Below are positions 20,043-30,882 of a DNA stretch of 64,000 nucleotides, piece after piece. The position numbers were made by a program, and so were the translations under genes. This stretch comes from Aralia elata. Its lineage: Eukaryota > Streptophyta > Magnoliopsida > Apiales > Araliaceae. Under the pieces are notes generated by a model. It was given only the letters and a program-made list of their open reading frames with translations, searched no databases and was not told where the DNA came from. How positions within the stretch are numbered: the stretch's first letter is position 1; each line of letters opens with the position of its first letter. The DNA lies in assembly GCA_034770075.1 (NCBI GenBank), contig JAVJAP010000143.1, forward strand, positions 930,001 through 994,000. Direction: 5' to 3'.

Positions 20043-22128
20043 GGTCGACGCCGGTTTTTTGTCTTTTCCAATTTTAGCCTTTTGATTGAATGATTTTTTG
20101 GAAAAGGTCGACATTAATGTCGACGGGGTTTTGAAAGATCGTTTTTTTATGATGAGCCAATTAACCAGAGTCGCCAGTTGGTATATTTGAAATGGATGTA
20201 CCAACTCATCCGAGTTTTTTGTTTTTTTTTTATAAATCGATGGCTCATATGTGACTCCGAATTAATTGGTCTGCGGACCGAGATTCATAGAGTTCGGGGG
20301 CTTGCTTAAGCGAGGGGAAGGTGTTAGGCACCCCCCGACTTCCGTGAAACACGGTTACCGCAATCTTGATACTTTCCTATCCTTTAATTCATGAAATATG
20401 TATGTGTGCGCGTGTGTGTGTGTGCCTATGTGAATGTGATGGTGAGTTTGCATGAAGAAATCAATTGGGTTTTCGAAAAAGTCGTGTTTTTCTTTTGGGA
20501 ATGCTTTAGAATATCCTTCGGTTTATACGAGAAAGCTTTATGAGAAAATGTTTGATTTTAATTGTCAAAACTGTGAGATTGCATTAGGTGTTGTTTTGGC
20601 AAAACAAGAGTTTTCTAAATCTTTGTCGAAATAGGAATCGAGATCTATACGTTGCTTTCATAACTCAAATGATGGGCAACCTCTAGGATCTCTTTAACCC
20701 TATGCACAAGGATTTAATAAACATTATTTATTTTTATAAAACCACCTTTTTTTGTGATGTTTGAAAACGATTTCTTTCTTTTGCCTTCTCGTTAAATAGA
20801 AATCGACATTCATTAGCACCCCCAATTTCTTATCCTCATGAGACTAATAACCTAGTTTGATTGATTTTATGAAAATCTTTATCGTTTAGTTTTGAAATCA
20901 ATTTCGTGTCATAAATCAAACCAAAACATTAAAATGCGTTGGGGCTATTCAAGGGCATGTAAGCCATCAAAATAACCCCAAACGCCCACAATCGCATACT
21001 TTCACTCTGACTGGGCCTTAACCACGATTCTCGCCTTGACGTCGTTTTAAGGCCCGACAATTACATATGTACAATGAAAACTACATCATTCCTACTATCT
21101 ACATCAAGAGACGTCCATCATCGGATTTGGACCACGGGGTCGCTTTCCTAGGCTCACACCCAAATTTCCACACACCCACAATCGGATATTACAAGAAATA
21201 ACCAACACGGATAATCTAACAATACCAAGGCATCCTAAAATAGCGATCCAAAGGAATCACGCCAATATAGCACCGTAAAACAAACAAAAAATCAATAAAT
21301 GAATATCATCGGGTTATTAGGAAGAATTTTGTTCCGATGGAACCCTCACTAATAATCCCTAATTCGTTGTTCTACCATAAATTACATGAAAGCTACATTT
21401 AATTTGACCAAATGATATGATAGAGATTGCAAAAATAAGGAGATTTTCACCTTGCAAATGATATCAAAGTGGATGTAAACTTGTGTATTTTGAATAGAAG
21501 GAAAAGTATATGTAATACAATCAAATCAAAAGAGTATTATTCCTCTCTTTTTTCTCCTTTCTCTCCTCTTTTTGTTGCAAAATTCTCCTATTTTTCTCTC
21601 TTTTTTCGAGCTGATCTGCTGCTGTTTTTTCTTCTTCTCCGCCTATTTCCAACCTTCTGTATGCTGATGAGGGAATGAGCTGAAATAGGCTGGCCAAAGC
21701 CAGCCGCAGATGGATCTGCGGCTGGCCGCAGATGGATCTGCGGCACCCCTCCACTCAGCTGAATTTCGGGTTTCCGTGTTTCGAGTTCCGTGTTTTCAAA
21801 AGGCGTACTCATTGGCCGCAGATCAATCTGCGGCTGGCTGGCTTGACTTTCTCGATTTTCGTACCACGCCTCGATTCTCGTGTCGTGACGTCGGTTTTCG
21901 CCGACAGGCTCGTATTTTGCAGTCCGGGAATTACCGGGAGACGTGCCACATCCTTCGGGAATGCTTATTTCGGACAGCCTTGTTGTCACGTCGGTTTCGG
22001 TTGTAAATCGTCATGGTGGCGTCGAATGTCCGTACTTGTCCATCCCTTGCTCTCGCAGGCCGGTTCATTTACCGAATTTGCCCTCCTATCAGGGTTAGTA
22101 TACGAAGTACAAAATTTGAGTGTCTACA
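20043..22128 (-). repeat. Right-hand LTR (2086 bp), inverted relative to the 5' LTR
   Basis: On the plus strand it runs from GGTCGACGCC to GGTGTCTACA, which is the reverse complement of the LTR at 4725-6810. Both copies are 2086 bp. In the longest shared LTR reading frame (402 bp) only five amino-acid positions differ, so they are of similar age. The inner edge differs from a perfect LTR end by one base (GG for TG). It carries three palindromic 20-mers. Flanking bases do not repeat those left of 4725. Confidence 0.88.
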
Positions 22129-22600
22129 TAGAGGTAGGTGAATGATCAACAAATGAGAGATCATCTAATGTGATTCGATAAGTGACAACTAGGAAATCCC
22201 TGACCAGGGTTGAATGAAAATTAGAAAGGAGTTTCTAATTTGCATTAACTAGAGTTGTGCATTTTAGAATCGAAATACATATAATCAAATAAATAAAACT
22301 TGACAGAAATTCCATGTTTTATATTTGATTGGGACATTGCATGGTAGAAAGATTGAATTGTATAGTAACTATTTACTGAATAGGTTCTTTATGATTAAAC
22401 GTTGGTTTAATATTATCCAGATAGTCATGATATGTTGATGTAAGATGTCACTCATGATGTAAAATGAATATTATTTAATTATATTTAAATTAAAGGAGTT
22501 CAATTCATTATAAATAATATTAGAATAGTTCTAGTTTATTTATTCTACTATAGGTATAATATTGAACCTAAAGGGTCACACCATAAAAGAGAAATATTAT
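22129..22600 (-). mobile_element. Fragment of a copia LTR, reverse of the 30883 family
   Basis: The sequence from AGGTGAATGATCAAC onward is the reverse complement, with many changes, of the middle of the LTR at 30883-32673 (about 31640-32100). It keeps the segments around TTAGAAAGGAGTTTCTAA and CCTAAAGGGTCACACC. It is cut on its left by the Tat LTR; the other half of the copia LTR is not found beside the left Tat LTR. Confidence 0.75.
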
Positions 22601-23220
22601 TTTAGAAGTAAACAACGCAGCAATTTACGCATTCTCAAAACACCTCCCTCCAATCCACATTTATCAATGCCACCACACTGTACATATTTAAATTTATCTA
22701 TATCTTTAATATTCTTGCTAGTTGAATGCTCTGCACCATTTGCTCCTTCATTATCACTATTACCATCGCCACAACTTACTTCGGTTTCTTTCACCTTTTT
22801 ATCCACATTCACACTATTTTCAGTAAATCATTCCCCTAATATTTTACAATTCTCTTCAAAAAGATCCTTAAAATATTTTTTATTACGTGAAAAAACACGA
22901 GTAACCCACAACAATTCATTCTTATTCGGCTCCTTAAAATAACGCGATAATTCACGTCTTCTCAAAACACCTCCCTCCAATCCACAATTATTAATGCCTC
23001 CGCCACACATATATTTAAATTTATCTAAATCTTTAATATTCTTGCTAGTTCAATACTCTACACCATTTGCTCCTGTATTATTAGTAGTACCACCCCAATA
23101 GCTTTCTTAAGTTTCTTTCATTTTTTATCCATATTCACAGTGTTTTTAGTCAACCATTCCCCCAAAACTTTACAATTCCCTACGAACTCTGAATCAAGAA
23201 CTTTGGTTAATTTTAAATTT
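22600..23220 (-). pseudogene. Unknown degenerate coding-like sequence with a 327-bp tandem duplication
   Basis: TTCTCAAAACACCTCCCTCC begins at 22632 and again at 22959, a spacing of 327 bp (109 codons). On the minus strand both copies translate to a shared protein pattern: CGLEGGVLR, then TSKNIKD.DKFKY, and an EENCKILGE / NVDKK segment. Stops interrupt the frames. The match in all parts of the reading frame suggests duplication of a real coding exon. I do not recognise the family; a captured host fragment or a retroelement gene are both possible. Confidence 0.4.
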
Positions 23221-25004
23221 GGGATCAAAAGGTGTTTCATTAAAATAATTAGCTATAATTAAGAGGTACATTATCTTGAATGAGTCCAACATACTTAGTA
23301 AAAAGTCGTGTAATTTGAATTTCACAAGTTTTTATCCCATGCCAAGCATGGATTTTGACAAATTTAATCTTATTTATTCTAAAGATTTAATTATATTTTT
23401 ATGTGTATTTCGTATGTGTTTTTGGGAATTTACGGAGGTACTCACTCTGTTCCAAATTTTCATTAATATGTTTTTGTTATTCTCAAAGGCACAAAGAGAT
23501 ATAGAAGGGGGGTTGAATAGATCCTTTAAAAAATTTCTTATTTTTAAAAGTTATTACCAACTTTTAATTAAACAAGTTAATTAGTTGATTATGCACAACA
23601 GAATGATATTTTAGAAAACCCCTTCAAGGATTACAAGAAAATCTCAGCTCTAAATTTAGTGAGCAATTATGGAATGAAGTCACAAAACTGGATCGTAGAG
23701 TACTGAAACTAATGCAACGGAAAAGTAAGTATAAATAGTAAATGACACAAGAAATTCTAAGTGGTTCGGAGCACAAAGATCTCCTAGTCCACTCTTCTAC
23801 TCCTTAAGTAGGTATAATCGACTAAGGATGGGGTGATCACTAAGATATGTTCACAAAGAATAGTTACAACGAATGAATCATTAAGATTCCTTCAAGTCAC
23901 TAAGACTGGTTCGCACATAGCCCTTCAAGTCACTCATACTTGGTTACAATAGATCACTAAGACCTGCTAATCACTTAAGAGAATAAGATGTTTGAGATGC
24001 TACTAAGTGGCTTTTAAATCCAATACAAAATGACTTAGCAGCAGAATAAGTTGTTCAGAATCGTAGAGTAGAAGCGTTAAAAAAATGGCAGCAATTCGAC
24101 TTTTTTAATAGTTCATTTTGCACTGTTTGTTTGAATTTGCTTGCCTTTTATAGACCTTCCTTAAAATATTCCCGTTGAAAAGTTACTGTTGCTCCATTCT
24201 GACTTGGACACTTGTTGATCTTTAATTTGTTGACTCTGAAAATGTGTGTTAGTTTTGGACCATGTCACTCGCTTTCATTGTACTGACAATTACAGAAACA
24301 GACACATGGGTTTTGTCCTTTAGCTAATATAGTTGTTGGCCACATTCTCAAATGCCTTTCTCCTTAATTTCAAGTGTTTTAACAAATTACCTTGGGATCT
24401 TCACTCTACGATGATCGGTATTATCAGTCCTTGTAAGAGCTTATGAACTCTATGATTTTTCCTAATCGTAGAGTTGAGTATCCAGTCGTACAGTATCTGG
24501 CTCAGCAGACTCTATGTTTTACACTTGGTTTCAGTGTACTCTACGCTGCTCTTTCTTAAACTTGTAAGACTAAGTCTTTGTCTTTTCTCTGCTTGATAAT
24601 CTCCAACTTTGCTCTAATTCTTCGATCATTATTGTACTCTACGAACTTTGAGAGTTTGTCTTAGCAATTCTACAAACTTAGAGTACTGACAGTTGTAACT
24701 CTACGATCTTCAGAAATATGATCAACAAGCTCTACGATCTCCAACTGTTTCCTTATCTTGCTTTAAGATCGTCTTCAAACTTAAGTTCTATACAATACAA
24801 TCATTCTACGAAGTTGGATCAACCTAATAAGTTTGATCCCTACACTAAGTCCTTTTACATCAATTTCATTTTAAGGACTGTAAAATAGCTACTGGTTACA
24901 AATATACATTAATTTCAAATATTATCATCAAATCTAAATCATGCATTGTACTAATAGTTTTAATACACTAGTATGTTTATGTGCGTGTATGTAGTGTGTA
25001 TGTG
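23221..25004 (+). other. Unclassified repeat-derived intergenic sequence
   Basis: No gene is supported. From about 23490 (AGAAGGGGGGTTGAATAG) it reads like the body of an old retroelement. The motif TCTACGA, or its reverse TCGTAGA, recurs at about 23693, 24062, 24409, 24470, 24635, 24702, 24730 and 24805, with TCTACGC at 24540. I could not find element ends. Confidence 0.4.
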
Positions 25005-25058
25005 TATATATATATATATATATATATCTGTGTGTGTGTGTGTGTGTGTGTGTGTACA
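25005..25058 (+). repeat. Compound (TA)n-(TG)n microsatellite
   Basis: A run of TA dinucleotides is followed by a run of TG dinucleotides. It directly abuts the left edge of the TRIM-like element. Confidence 0.9.
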
Positions 25059-25718
25059 TGCAATAACTCAGGTCAAATTCTAAGACTGAAATAATTCACG
25101 GGTCAAATTTTGAGTTCGAATCGAATCAAATTCATCCGAATAAAGCCTTAAACCACTAACTCAATAATATTTCTTAAGTCATCTTAACCCATCATAAACT
25201 CACTCAAAAGGTCATAACTGAATACATTATTTTTAGTAATTTTTAATTTTTTATATAAAGACAAATTTTTCTCATATATTTTGACGTGGGATTACAAACT
25301 CGCCTACTTAAATTTATGTCATCCTCGTCAAAATAGGTCAAACACACAGTTCACGTATATTTGCCTCTCTAGCCCTTGTGGGGGATAATGCCACTAGACT
25401 TTGCGTCCTTACCTTCGACAACCCCTCGAATACCCCGACTAAAGCATTCGAAAGTCAGTTTTGATATCATATATAACAACCCGGGTCAAAATTATGAGTC
25501 CAAAATAAATCTCGAGTTAAATTTTGAGTTCTAGTCGAATCAAGCCTTATCCAAACAAGGTCTTAAACCACTAGTCCAATAGTATATTTTTGGGTCATCT
25601 TAGTCCAGTACAAGCTCACCCAAAAGATCATGATTCAAGGTATCATTGTTAATAATTTAATTCATTGTATATAGACAAATTCTTCCCATATATTTTGATA
25701 TGGGATTTGGATATTACA
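25059..25718 (-). mobile_element. TRIM-like element (two ~240-bp terminal direct repeats)
   Basis: 25059-25296 and 25472-25718 are direct repeats, starting near AACTCAGGTC or AACCCGGGTC and ending in GGGATTACA or GGATATTACA. The 175 bp between them have no ORF. Just left of the second repeat is TTTGATATCAT, which on the minus strand resembles a decayed initiator-Met primer site. Size and form fit a terminal-repeat retrotransposon in miniature; no clear target duplication was seen. Confidence 0.6.
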
Positions 25719-26432
25719 ATATCAAAATAATCAATCACTAAAATAACTTATTTTTCTTTCTCCTTTTAATACGTTTATAATGTTTACTAAAACAAATTAT
25801 TTCTATTTTTTTCCTGTATTATTTATGTCATAAAGTGTTCGATAATGACAAAAGAAGGAAACTTAAGCATAATAAATAAAGTATTATAAACAAACGAGAT
25901 TTAATGTATGTTTGGATAATGCACAAAAAATAAAAATAAATAAATAAGAACAAAAAGAAAAAAGAAGAACAATTAGATTCAATATATATTAGTCACCTCA
26001 TGACTAACTAAATAGATGAATGAAATTTAATATATTTACAATTTTTCATCCAACAATAGTTATGAATCTAATTATACTTCCCAAAATGGGGCTAAAAAGA
26101 TAGGTGCTAAAATTAAAAGTGTATCAAATACATTTTTATCTAGATAAAGAGTTTCAAAACGTAAACAAACAATTATGAGTCTTAAAACTAAAAGTTTATC
26201 CAATACCTATTGCAAAACGATATATAAAATTACAACATGTATAAAGTGTAAAGAAATTTTTTTCAAAACAATAACCGTTTAGTTTTTATAATATGACATT
26301 ATTAGTTAATTATTTTGTTTAGGAGGGAGTAGTCTTTTTTTGATATTATTAAAGCTTATAATTTTTTTCCACACATTTTATAAATTGATTTATAGTTTGA
26401 TGTTGAATTTTTTTTCTTCTAATTATTATAAA
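25719..26432 (+). other. AT-rich intergenic sequence
   Basis: No ORF, repeat or element edge could be recognised between the TRIM-like element and the Helitron. Confidence 0.5.
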
Positions 26433-26654
26433 CTAGTTAGTAGCTCGTGCAATGCATGGGCTAGTTTGAATAAATGATTGCATAATTTGTTAAAATTACG
26501 ATGACAAAAATATTATTTTTATAATAAGTTATTTTCATATAAACTTTTTAATATATTTTTACATGATATGAGAAGCAAACTTGCTAATAAACAGTAAAAG
26601 TTTTTTCAGATTGATTTTTATTCTTGATAGGAAGGAGTAACGTCTGTTAGAAAG

Positions 26655-27625
26655 TCACTCTTCAACAACATTCAGTTGCTCGAACTCATCAGGGACAAAT
26701 TGCTATCTTCCTTCACAAAAAAGCTAGCTGGATCAATGCCTTCAACACGGCTCACTTGTCGACTGCAAGCCTTATTGATCCTTTGAGAACATGTCAATTT
26801 TTGCATTACGCAGAATCACGGTAGCACCCTCTTTCATCAAGTCCACTGAACATAAAAGACATCTTATCAATGTACAAATAAAAATGAGAAACTCAATTTT
26901 GTGCAAATGTGAGAGATTAAAATTATTCTTCCCTATTAAATGAGCAGCAGTTGTAAGCACAATTCCAACCTAGTAAAATCTAACCCTTTTCAAAAAAACC
27001 AACTTAATATATTTCTTAAGAACTATTAAAGAAATAAACATTTCAAGAAGCTAGCTATCTGAAAACCGTAATTGGTAATCTTCTCATTCCTCTAAACTCA
27101 CTTTCAGCCTTCTAATTATATTTATAATACAAATTCATTACAAAACCTTTGTCATATCATCCACATATACCTCATACTTTTGAGTCTTTATTCAGCAGAT
27201 CAAGAGTTGTAAAGAAAATGAACAAATGAGGAGTTCACATTAAACATCAAAAATCAATTGGTAATGTTTATGTAAATTGAAATTCTCAATTTGGGATGGA
27301 GGGGCTATCAGTTGAGATCTCTCCTAACAAATCAGACCAAACTATTAACACACAACATTATAAGAAAATCAAAGTAAAGGCTGAATGACAATGCTTTCGA
27401 GTAACTTATACAATAAACTATACCCTGATCATTTTTGGTTGTGAAGATAATCATTCCAGTCTCGTTACCTACTAAGCATTCAGTAAGATACATTTGGCAT
27501 CCTTGACATCTCTGCATTATCATCTTTGAGCTAACAACCTTTAGAGTTAGGTTAAGCCCATGAGTTGCAAGACGAAGCTCTTTGACTTTGGAGAAGACTG
27601 GTTGTTTTTTCTTTTGGTCAGCCAT
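26655..27625 (-). pseudogene. Captured copy of an OB-fold protein gene (At4g28440-like)
   Basis: Exon 1 (27625-27424) starts MADQKKKQPVFSKV and runs through ECLVGNETGMIIFTTKNDQ. The intron 27423-26846 (GGTATAG...GTTCAG) is followed by exon 2 from 26845 with VDLMKEGATVILRNAKIDMF. The remainder (GSIRLAVDK, then VKEDSNLSL) lies in shifted frames down to a stop at 26655-26657. The order and motifs match the small plant single-stranded-nucleic-acid-binding-like OB-fold proteins annotated as At4g28440-like. The copy is dead: a 2-bp shift follows MFS near 26780, a TGA (26752-26754) replaces the Trp after VDK, and a further shift occurs near 26690. The intron is retained, so it was captured as DNA, as Helitrons do. 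It has the same strand as the Helitron. Confidence 0.78.
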
Positions 27626-28658
27626 TCAAAACAAATTACTATCTGGTGATTGTTTGGGTTTAGTTATTAAAGAAAACTGAACCGGATAAGCTGGATTTAA
27701 AAAACCTGAAAAGCAACTCCCCCACCCCTAGTATTAATAAAATCTGATTACTGAACCAATTAAATGAATCTAAAAGTATGAAATTCACTTTTTGCTTAAA
27801 AAAAGTAATCTGATTCCCAAAAGTCAAACACCAAAGGCCCAATATGTTTATGCGGGAAAGAAGGATTTATAGCAGAAGAAGTAAATGAGCTAGTTCATCA
27901 TTAAAACCAAATTATAAATCAACGAAAGGTTATCATGGGTATATTGAACATGAGACATCAGCAAGCATAAGACATCAACTCAAATTACATTTAGACAATC
28001 TCAGCCTCCCAACTGTATGAACATTGAACTTAATTTTTTTTACTAATAAAAAGAAATAACATTAAACTTAATAAAAAGAGCAGTAGGATACAAAAACCAA
28101 ATTTTCCATCCAAGAATACAAATTAGTACTACCTCTGTCCTGCAATAGATTTCCTAAGTTTTTATATTTAGCATGGGTTTTAAGCTAACTGATGACATAT
28201 TTGTATATTATTTTTGTATTTAACAAATTTTCCTATGGTAGTAGAGATAACAAAATATTGAATGAATGTGTTTTTGGCATTTCTTAATATCCGCACTGAG
28301 CACGCTAAAAAATATTATCCTCTACAGGATAGAGGGAGTCATTAATATCTCAAAAAGAAGCTACATTAATTAAAAAAAATTAGTTCAATTTAAAAAACAA
28401 ATGACATTTGAAAACTAAACAACTTACCTAGAGAAAACTATCCTGTCTTTATGGGTCCACATTTCAACAATTAACCAATGCTTAAAACAATACATAACAG
28501 ACCACCTTAACAGAAAATGGAACCATGGCATAGCAATTGTGTATAATTGTTCATTATAGCATTATAGTACTATAAGGCTTGACATAGCAGAGACCACCTC
28601 TCGAGCTAGAAGTAGCACAAAAGATTTAGCCTTTTAATTCAATTGAATAGCAATATTG

Positions 28659-28687
<29 letters not shown>
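28659..28687 (+). repeat. (TA)n microsatellite inside the Helitron
   Basis: A pure TA dinucleotide run of about 14 units. Confidence 0.9.
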
Positions 28688-28691
<4 letters not shown>

Positions 28692-29250
28692 CGAATAAAA
28701 TCTAGCTTTATCTACTTGACTACTTCTCATTAAGAGCAAATTTTGGAATACTATCACCAAGTCTGTTATTAGAATCATACTCTAATATTGGAGCATGCAA
28801 AAAAGAAAATGAATGGAGTACTATATATCAACAAAAAAAAATTTAATTTCAGATCCTATCAAACTTTATTCCCTTGTTTTTGTATCGGGAAAACATTGCA
28901 CTCTCAATATTGCATAAAGGTTAGTTCTACTTCAAATGCAGTATTCTTTTTTTGGTATTTCATCAAACATGTAATGTGCACTTTTCTAAATGACCAACTT
29001 AAAGTCAAATTGGACCAACAAAGAAAATAATTTGGGGAGAGTAAACTAACTTCAGATAGTAAAATCAAGTATTTACAGTGTTATCTTCTTCGTCTTGGGC
29101 GTCCTATGAATCTAGCTGCAACCTGCATCATTATGTTTCTATGCTAAATAATCCATATAAAATTAATTCATTCCTCATTTGGTGGAGATTGCAATGAAGC
29201 TGAGAAGGATTAGAGGAAGAGGAGACCAACAAGGATCCTTGAGATTAATA

Positions 29251-29612
29251 CGAACATTTAAACCCTTGATATCTGAAATATTAAAATTAAACAAAACAAA
29301 CAATTCTGTGAGAAGACTCATATTAACACTTTCAACCAAACACTGAAATAAGCAAATAAATTGATTTTTAAGGTAATAAAAGAAAACAAATGAACAAACA
29401 GAGATACACTTCCATCAATTAGATGCACTTTAAGAACATTTAAATCCTTGAGATCTGAAATATTAAAATTAAACAAAACAAACAATTTTGTGAGAAGATT
29501 CATATTAACACTTTCAAACAAACACTGAAATAAGCAAATAAATTGATTTTTAAGGTAATAAAAAAAAACAAATGAACAAACAGAGATACACTTCCATCAA
29601 TTAGATGCATTT
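29251..29612 (+). repeat. 181-bp tandem duplication inside the Helitron
   Basis: GAACATTTAAA begins at 29251 and again at about 29432. The two copies differ at only a few bases, so the duplication is recent relative to the rest. ORFs on either strand here are not convincing. Confidence 0.85.
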
Positions 29613-30222
29613 TAAGTATAGTATCAACAAATTAAAAAACACACAATACATATACACACACACACACACACATAGAGAGAGAAAAGAAAGATTAGAGGAT
29701 TGGAGACCTTTCTTCTTCCTGAAATTGACTGCAGTAATAGCGAGGTTGACGGTGATAGCCAACAGAGCAACAACTCCGGTGAGGGAAGCAAAAATCCGAA
29801 ATAGACCATGGGGACTCACCGAAGTAACACAACAATCCATCGGTCTGATGATGAGATTGAGATAGGAACTCGCATAAATCAACAGATGATTTGGGTGCCT
29901 AAATCAATAGAGGATTTGGGTGGATTTATAGAGGAGGAGGAGATGAAGAGATAGGTAGATGAAGAGGAAAGGAGCTCCCTCAGCAGATGATTTGAAGAAG
30001 ATAAAGAGATGAAGAGACGATTGACGATGGCTGAATAAAGATGAGATTAATAGAGGAGGAGGAGATGAAGAGACTGGTAGAAGATTGGGCAATTGAGAAT
30101 CGATTACAAACTCGCAAAATTAACTGAGTTAACTCTTAATTAATTAAAGGTTGACTCAGTGAATTTTGTAATTGAGAGGTGAGTTTTGGATCGGTCTTCC
30201 TGCCTTTATATATTAGTATAGA

Positions 30223-30882
30223 TGACTAAGTTTTTTATGTAGAAATTAATATTTATTTCATTCGCGTTTTTTTCTTTTTTAAGGTATGTAAAAAAAAAGT
30301 AAAAACTAATTTAGTTTTATGTATACTTTTTTTTTATGAAATCAATTATAGATTACAAATTCAATCTGGCTGTGCGCCAGTGCAACTTATTTCGGCTAGT
30401 GTTCTATAATGGATTAATTATTAAAAATGGCCAAACAAAATTTGTCGAATAATAAAAAATATATTTATGAAAAATACATTCAAAACTCTATATTTAGATA
30501 AATGTCGAGACAAAACATTAATTTTAGTTGAAAAATCTACAATAATATGGACATCCAAGTAGGGTTATTATTTTTAATTTTTAGGATAATGCTAAGGTTT
30601 TAATTCTTTTTTCATATAAAAAAATTTTCAAATAAAATGAAATTATTATATTAGTTAAGTATATTTTTTATGATTGATGATGTCATAAATTATTATAAAA
30701 AACATTCAATGTCACACTTTTTGAAACATATTTAAGAAAAAAAATATTTGAGAATGTAGCATTATTTAATTTTTTAGGCCTAAATTATATTACAAAAAAA
30801 GTTTGCAACTGCTGATATTTACGATGGGGTTTCTATTGAGTACCGCTACATATAATTATAAATTTATGTCAATAGTAAATAC
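30223..30882 (+). other. AT-rich spacer between Helitron and copia element
   Basis: No gene. A small hairpin (CTGGCTGTGCGCCAG) followed 15 bases later by CTAG at 30396-30399 resembles a Helitron 3' end, but no matching 5' end was found. Confidence 0.4.

Larger units (their letters stand above)
4725..22128 (+). mobile_element. Tat/Ogre-lineage Ty3/gypsy retrotransposon with an inverted right-hand LTR
   Basis: In plus-strand order it has LTR, tRNA-Arg type primer site, gag, protease, intron, RT, RNase H, a second archaeal-type RNase H, integrase, antisense genes, a tandem-repeat 3' region, polypurine tract and LTR. A second RNase H before integrase, extra antisense ORFs, a pol intron and a hypervariable tandem-repeat 3' UTR are known hallmarks of the Tat/Ogre lineage. 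The element is not functional: gag-pol carries a frameshift, stops and a deletion. The bases flanking it (ATTAC on the left, TAGAG on the right) are not a target duplication, and the right LTR is reversed. The boundaries therefore describe a rearranged locus rather than one clean insertion. Confidence 0.85.
26433..30222 (-). mobile_element. Non-autonomous Helitron with captured gene sequence
   Basis: On the minus strand it starts TCTATACTAATATATAAA at 30222, preceded by A. It ends with a GCCCATGC-ATT-GCACGAGC hairpin, TACTAA and CTAG at 26433, followed by T. TC start, subterminal hairpin, CTRR end and insertion between A and T are the Helitron hallmarks. At 3.8 kb it has no Rep/helicase ORF, so it needs enzymes from elsewhere. 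It carries an OB-fold gene copy and local duplications. Confidence 0.75.

Noticed and set aside
20043..22128. Reading the right LTR as the 5' LTR of a separate minus-strand Tat element
   Set aside because: The bases inside its edge are TGCCCCTTTTT on the minus strand, not a TGG-type primer site, and the gag-pol genes run on the plus strand up to a polypurine tract.
29601..29882. 93-codon minus-strand ORF with a hydrophobic stretch
   Set aside because: It may be a captured N-terminus in the Helitron, but it runs into a CA microsatellite and matches no family I know.
30361..30400. Helitron-like 3' end (hairpin plus CTAG)
   Set aside because: The hairpin is 15 bases from CTAG and no matching 5' end was found; too weak alone.
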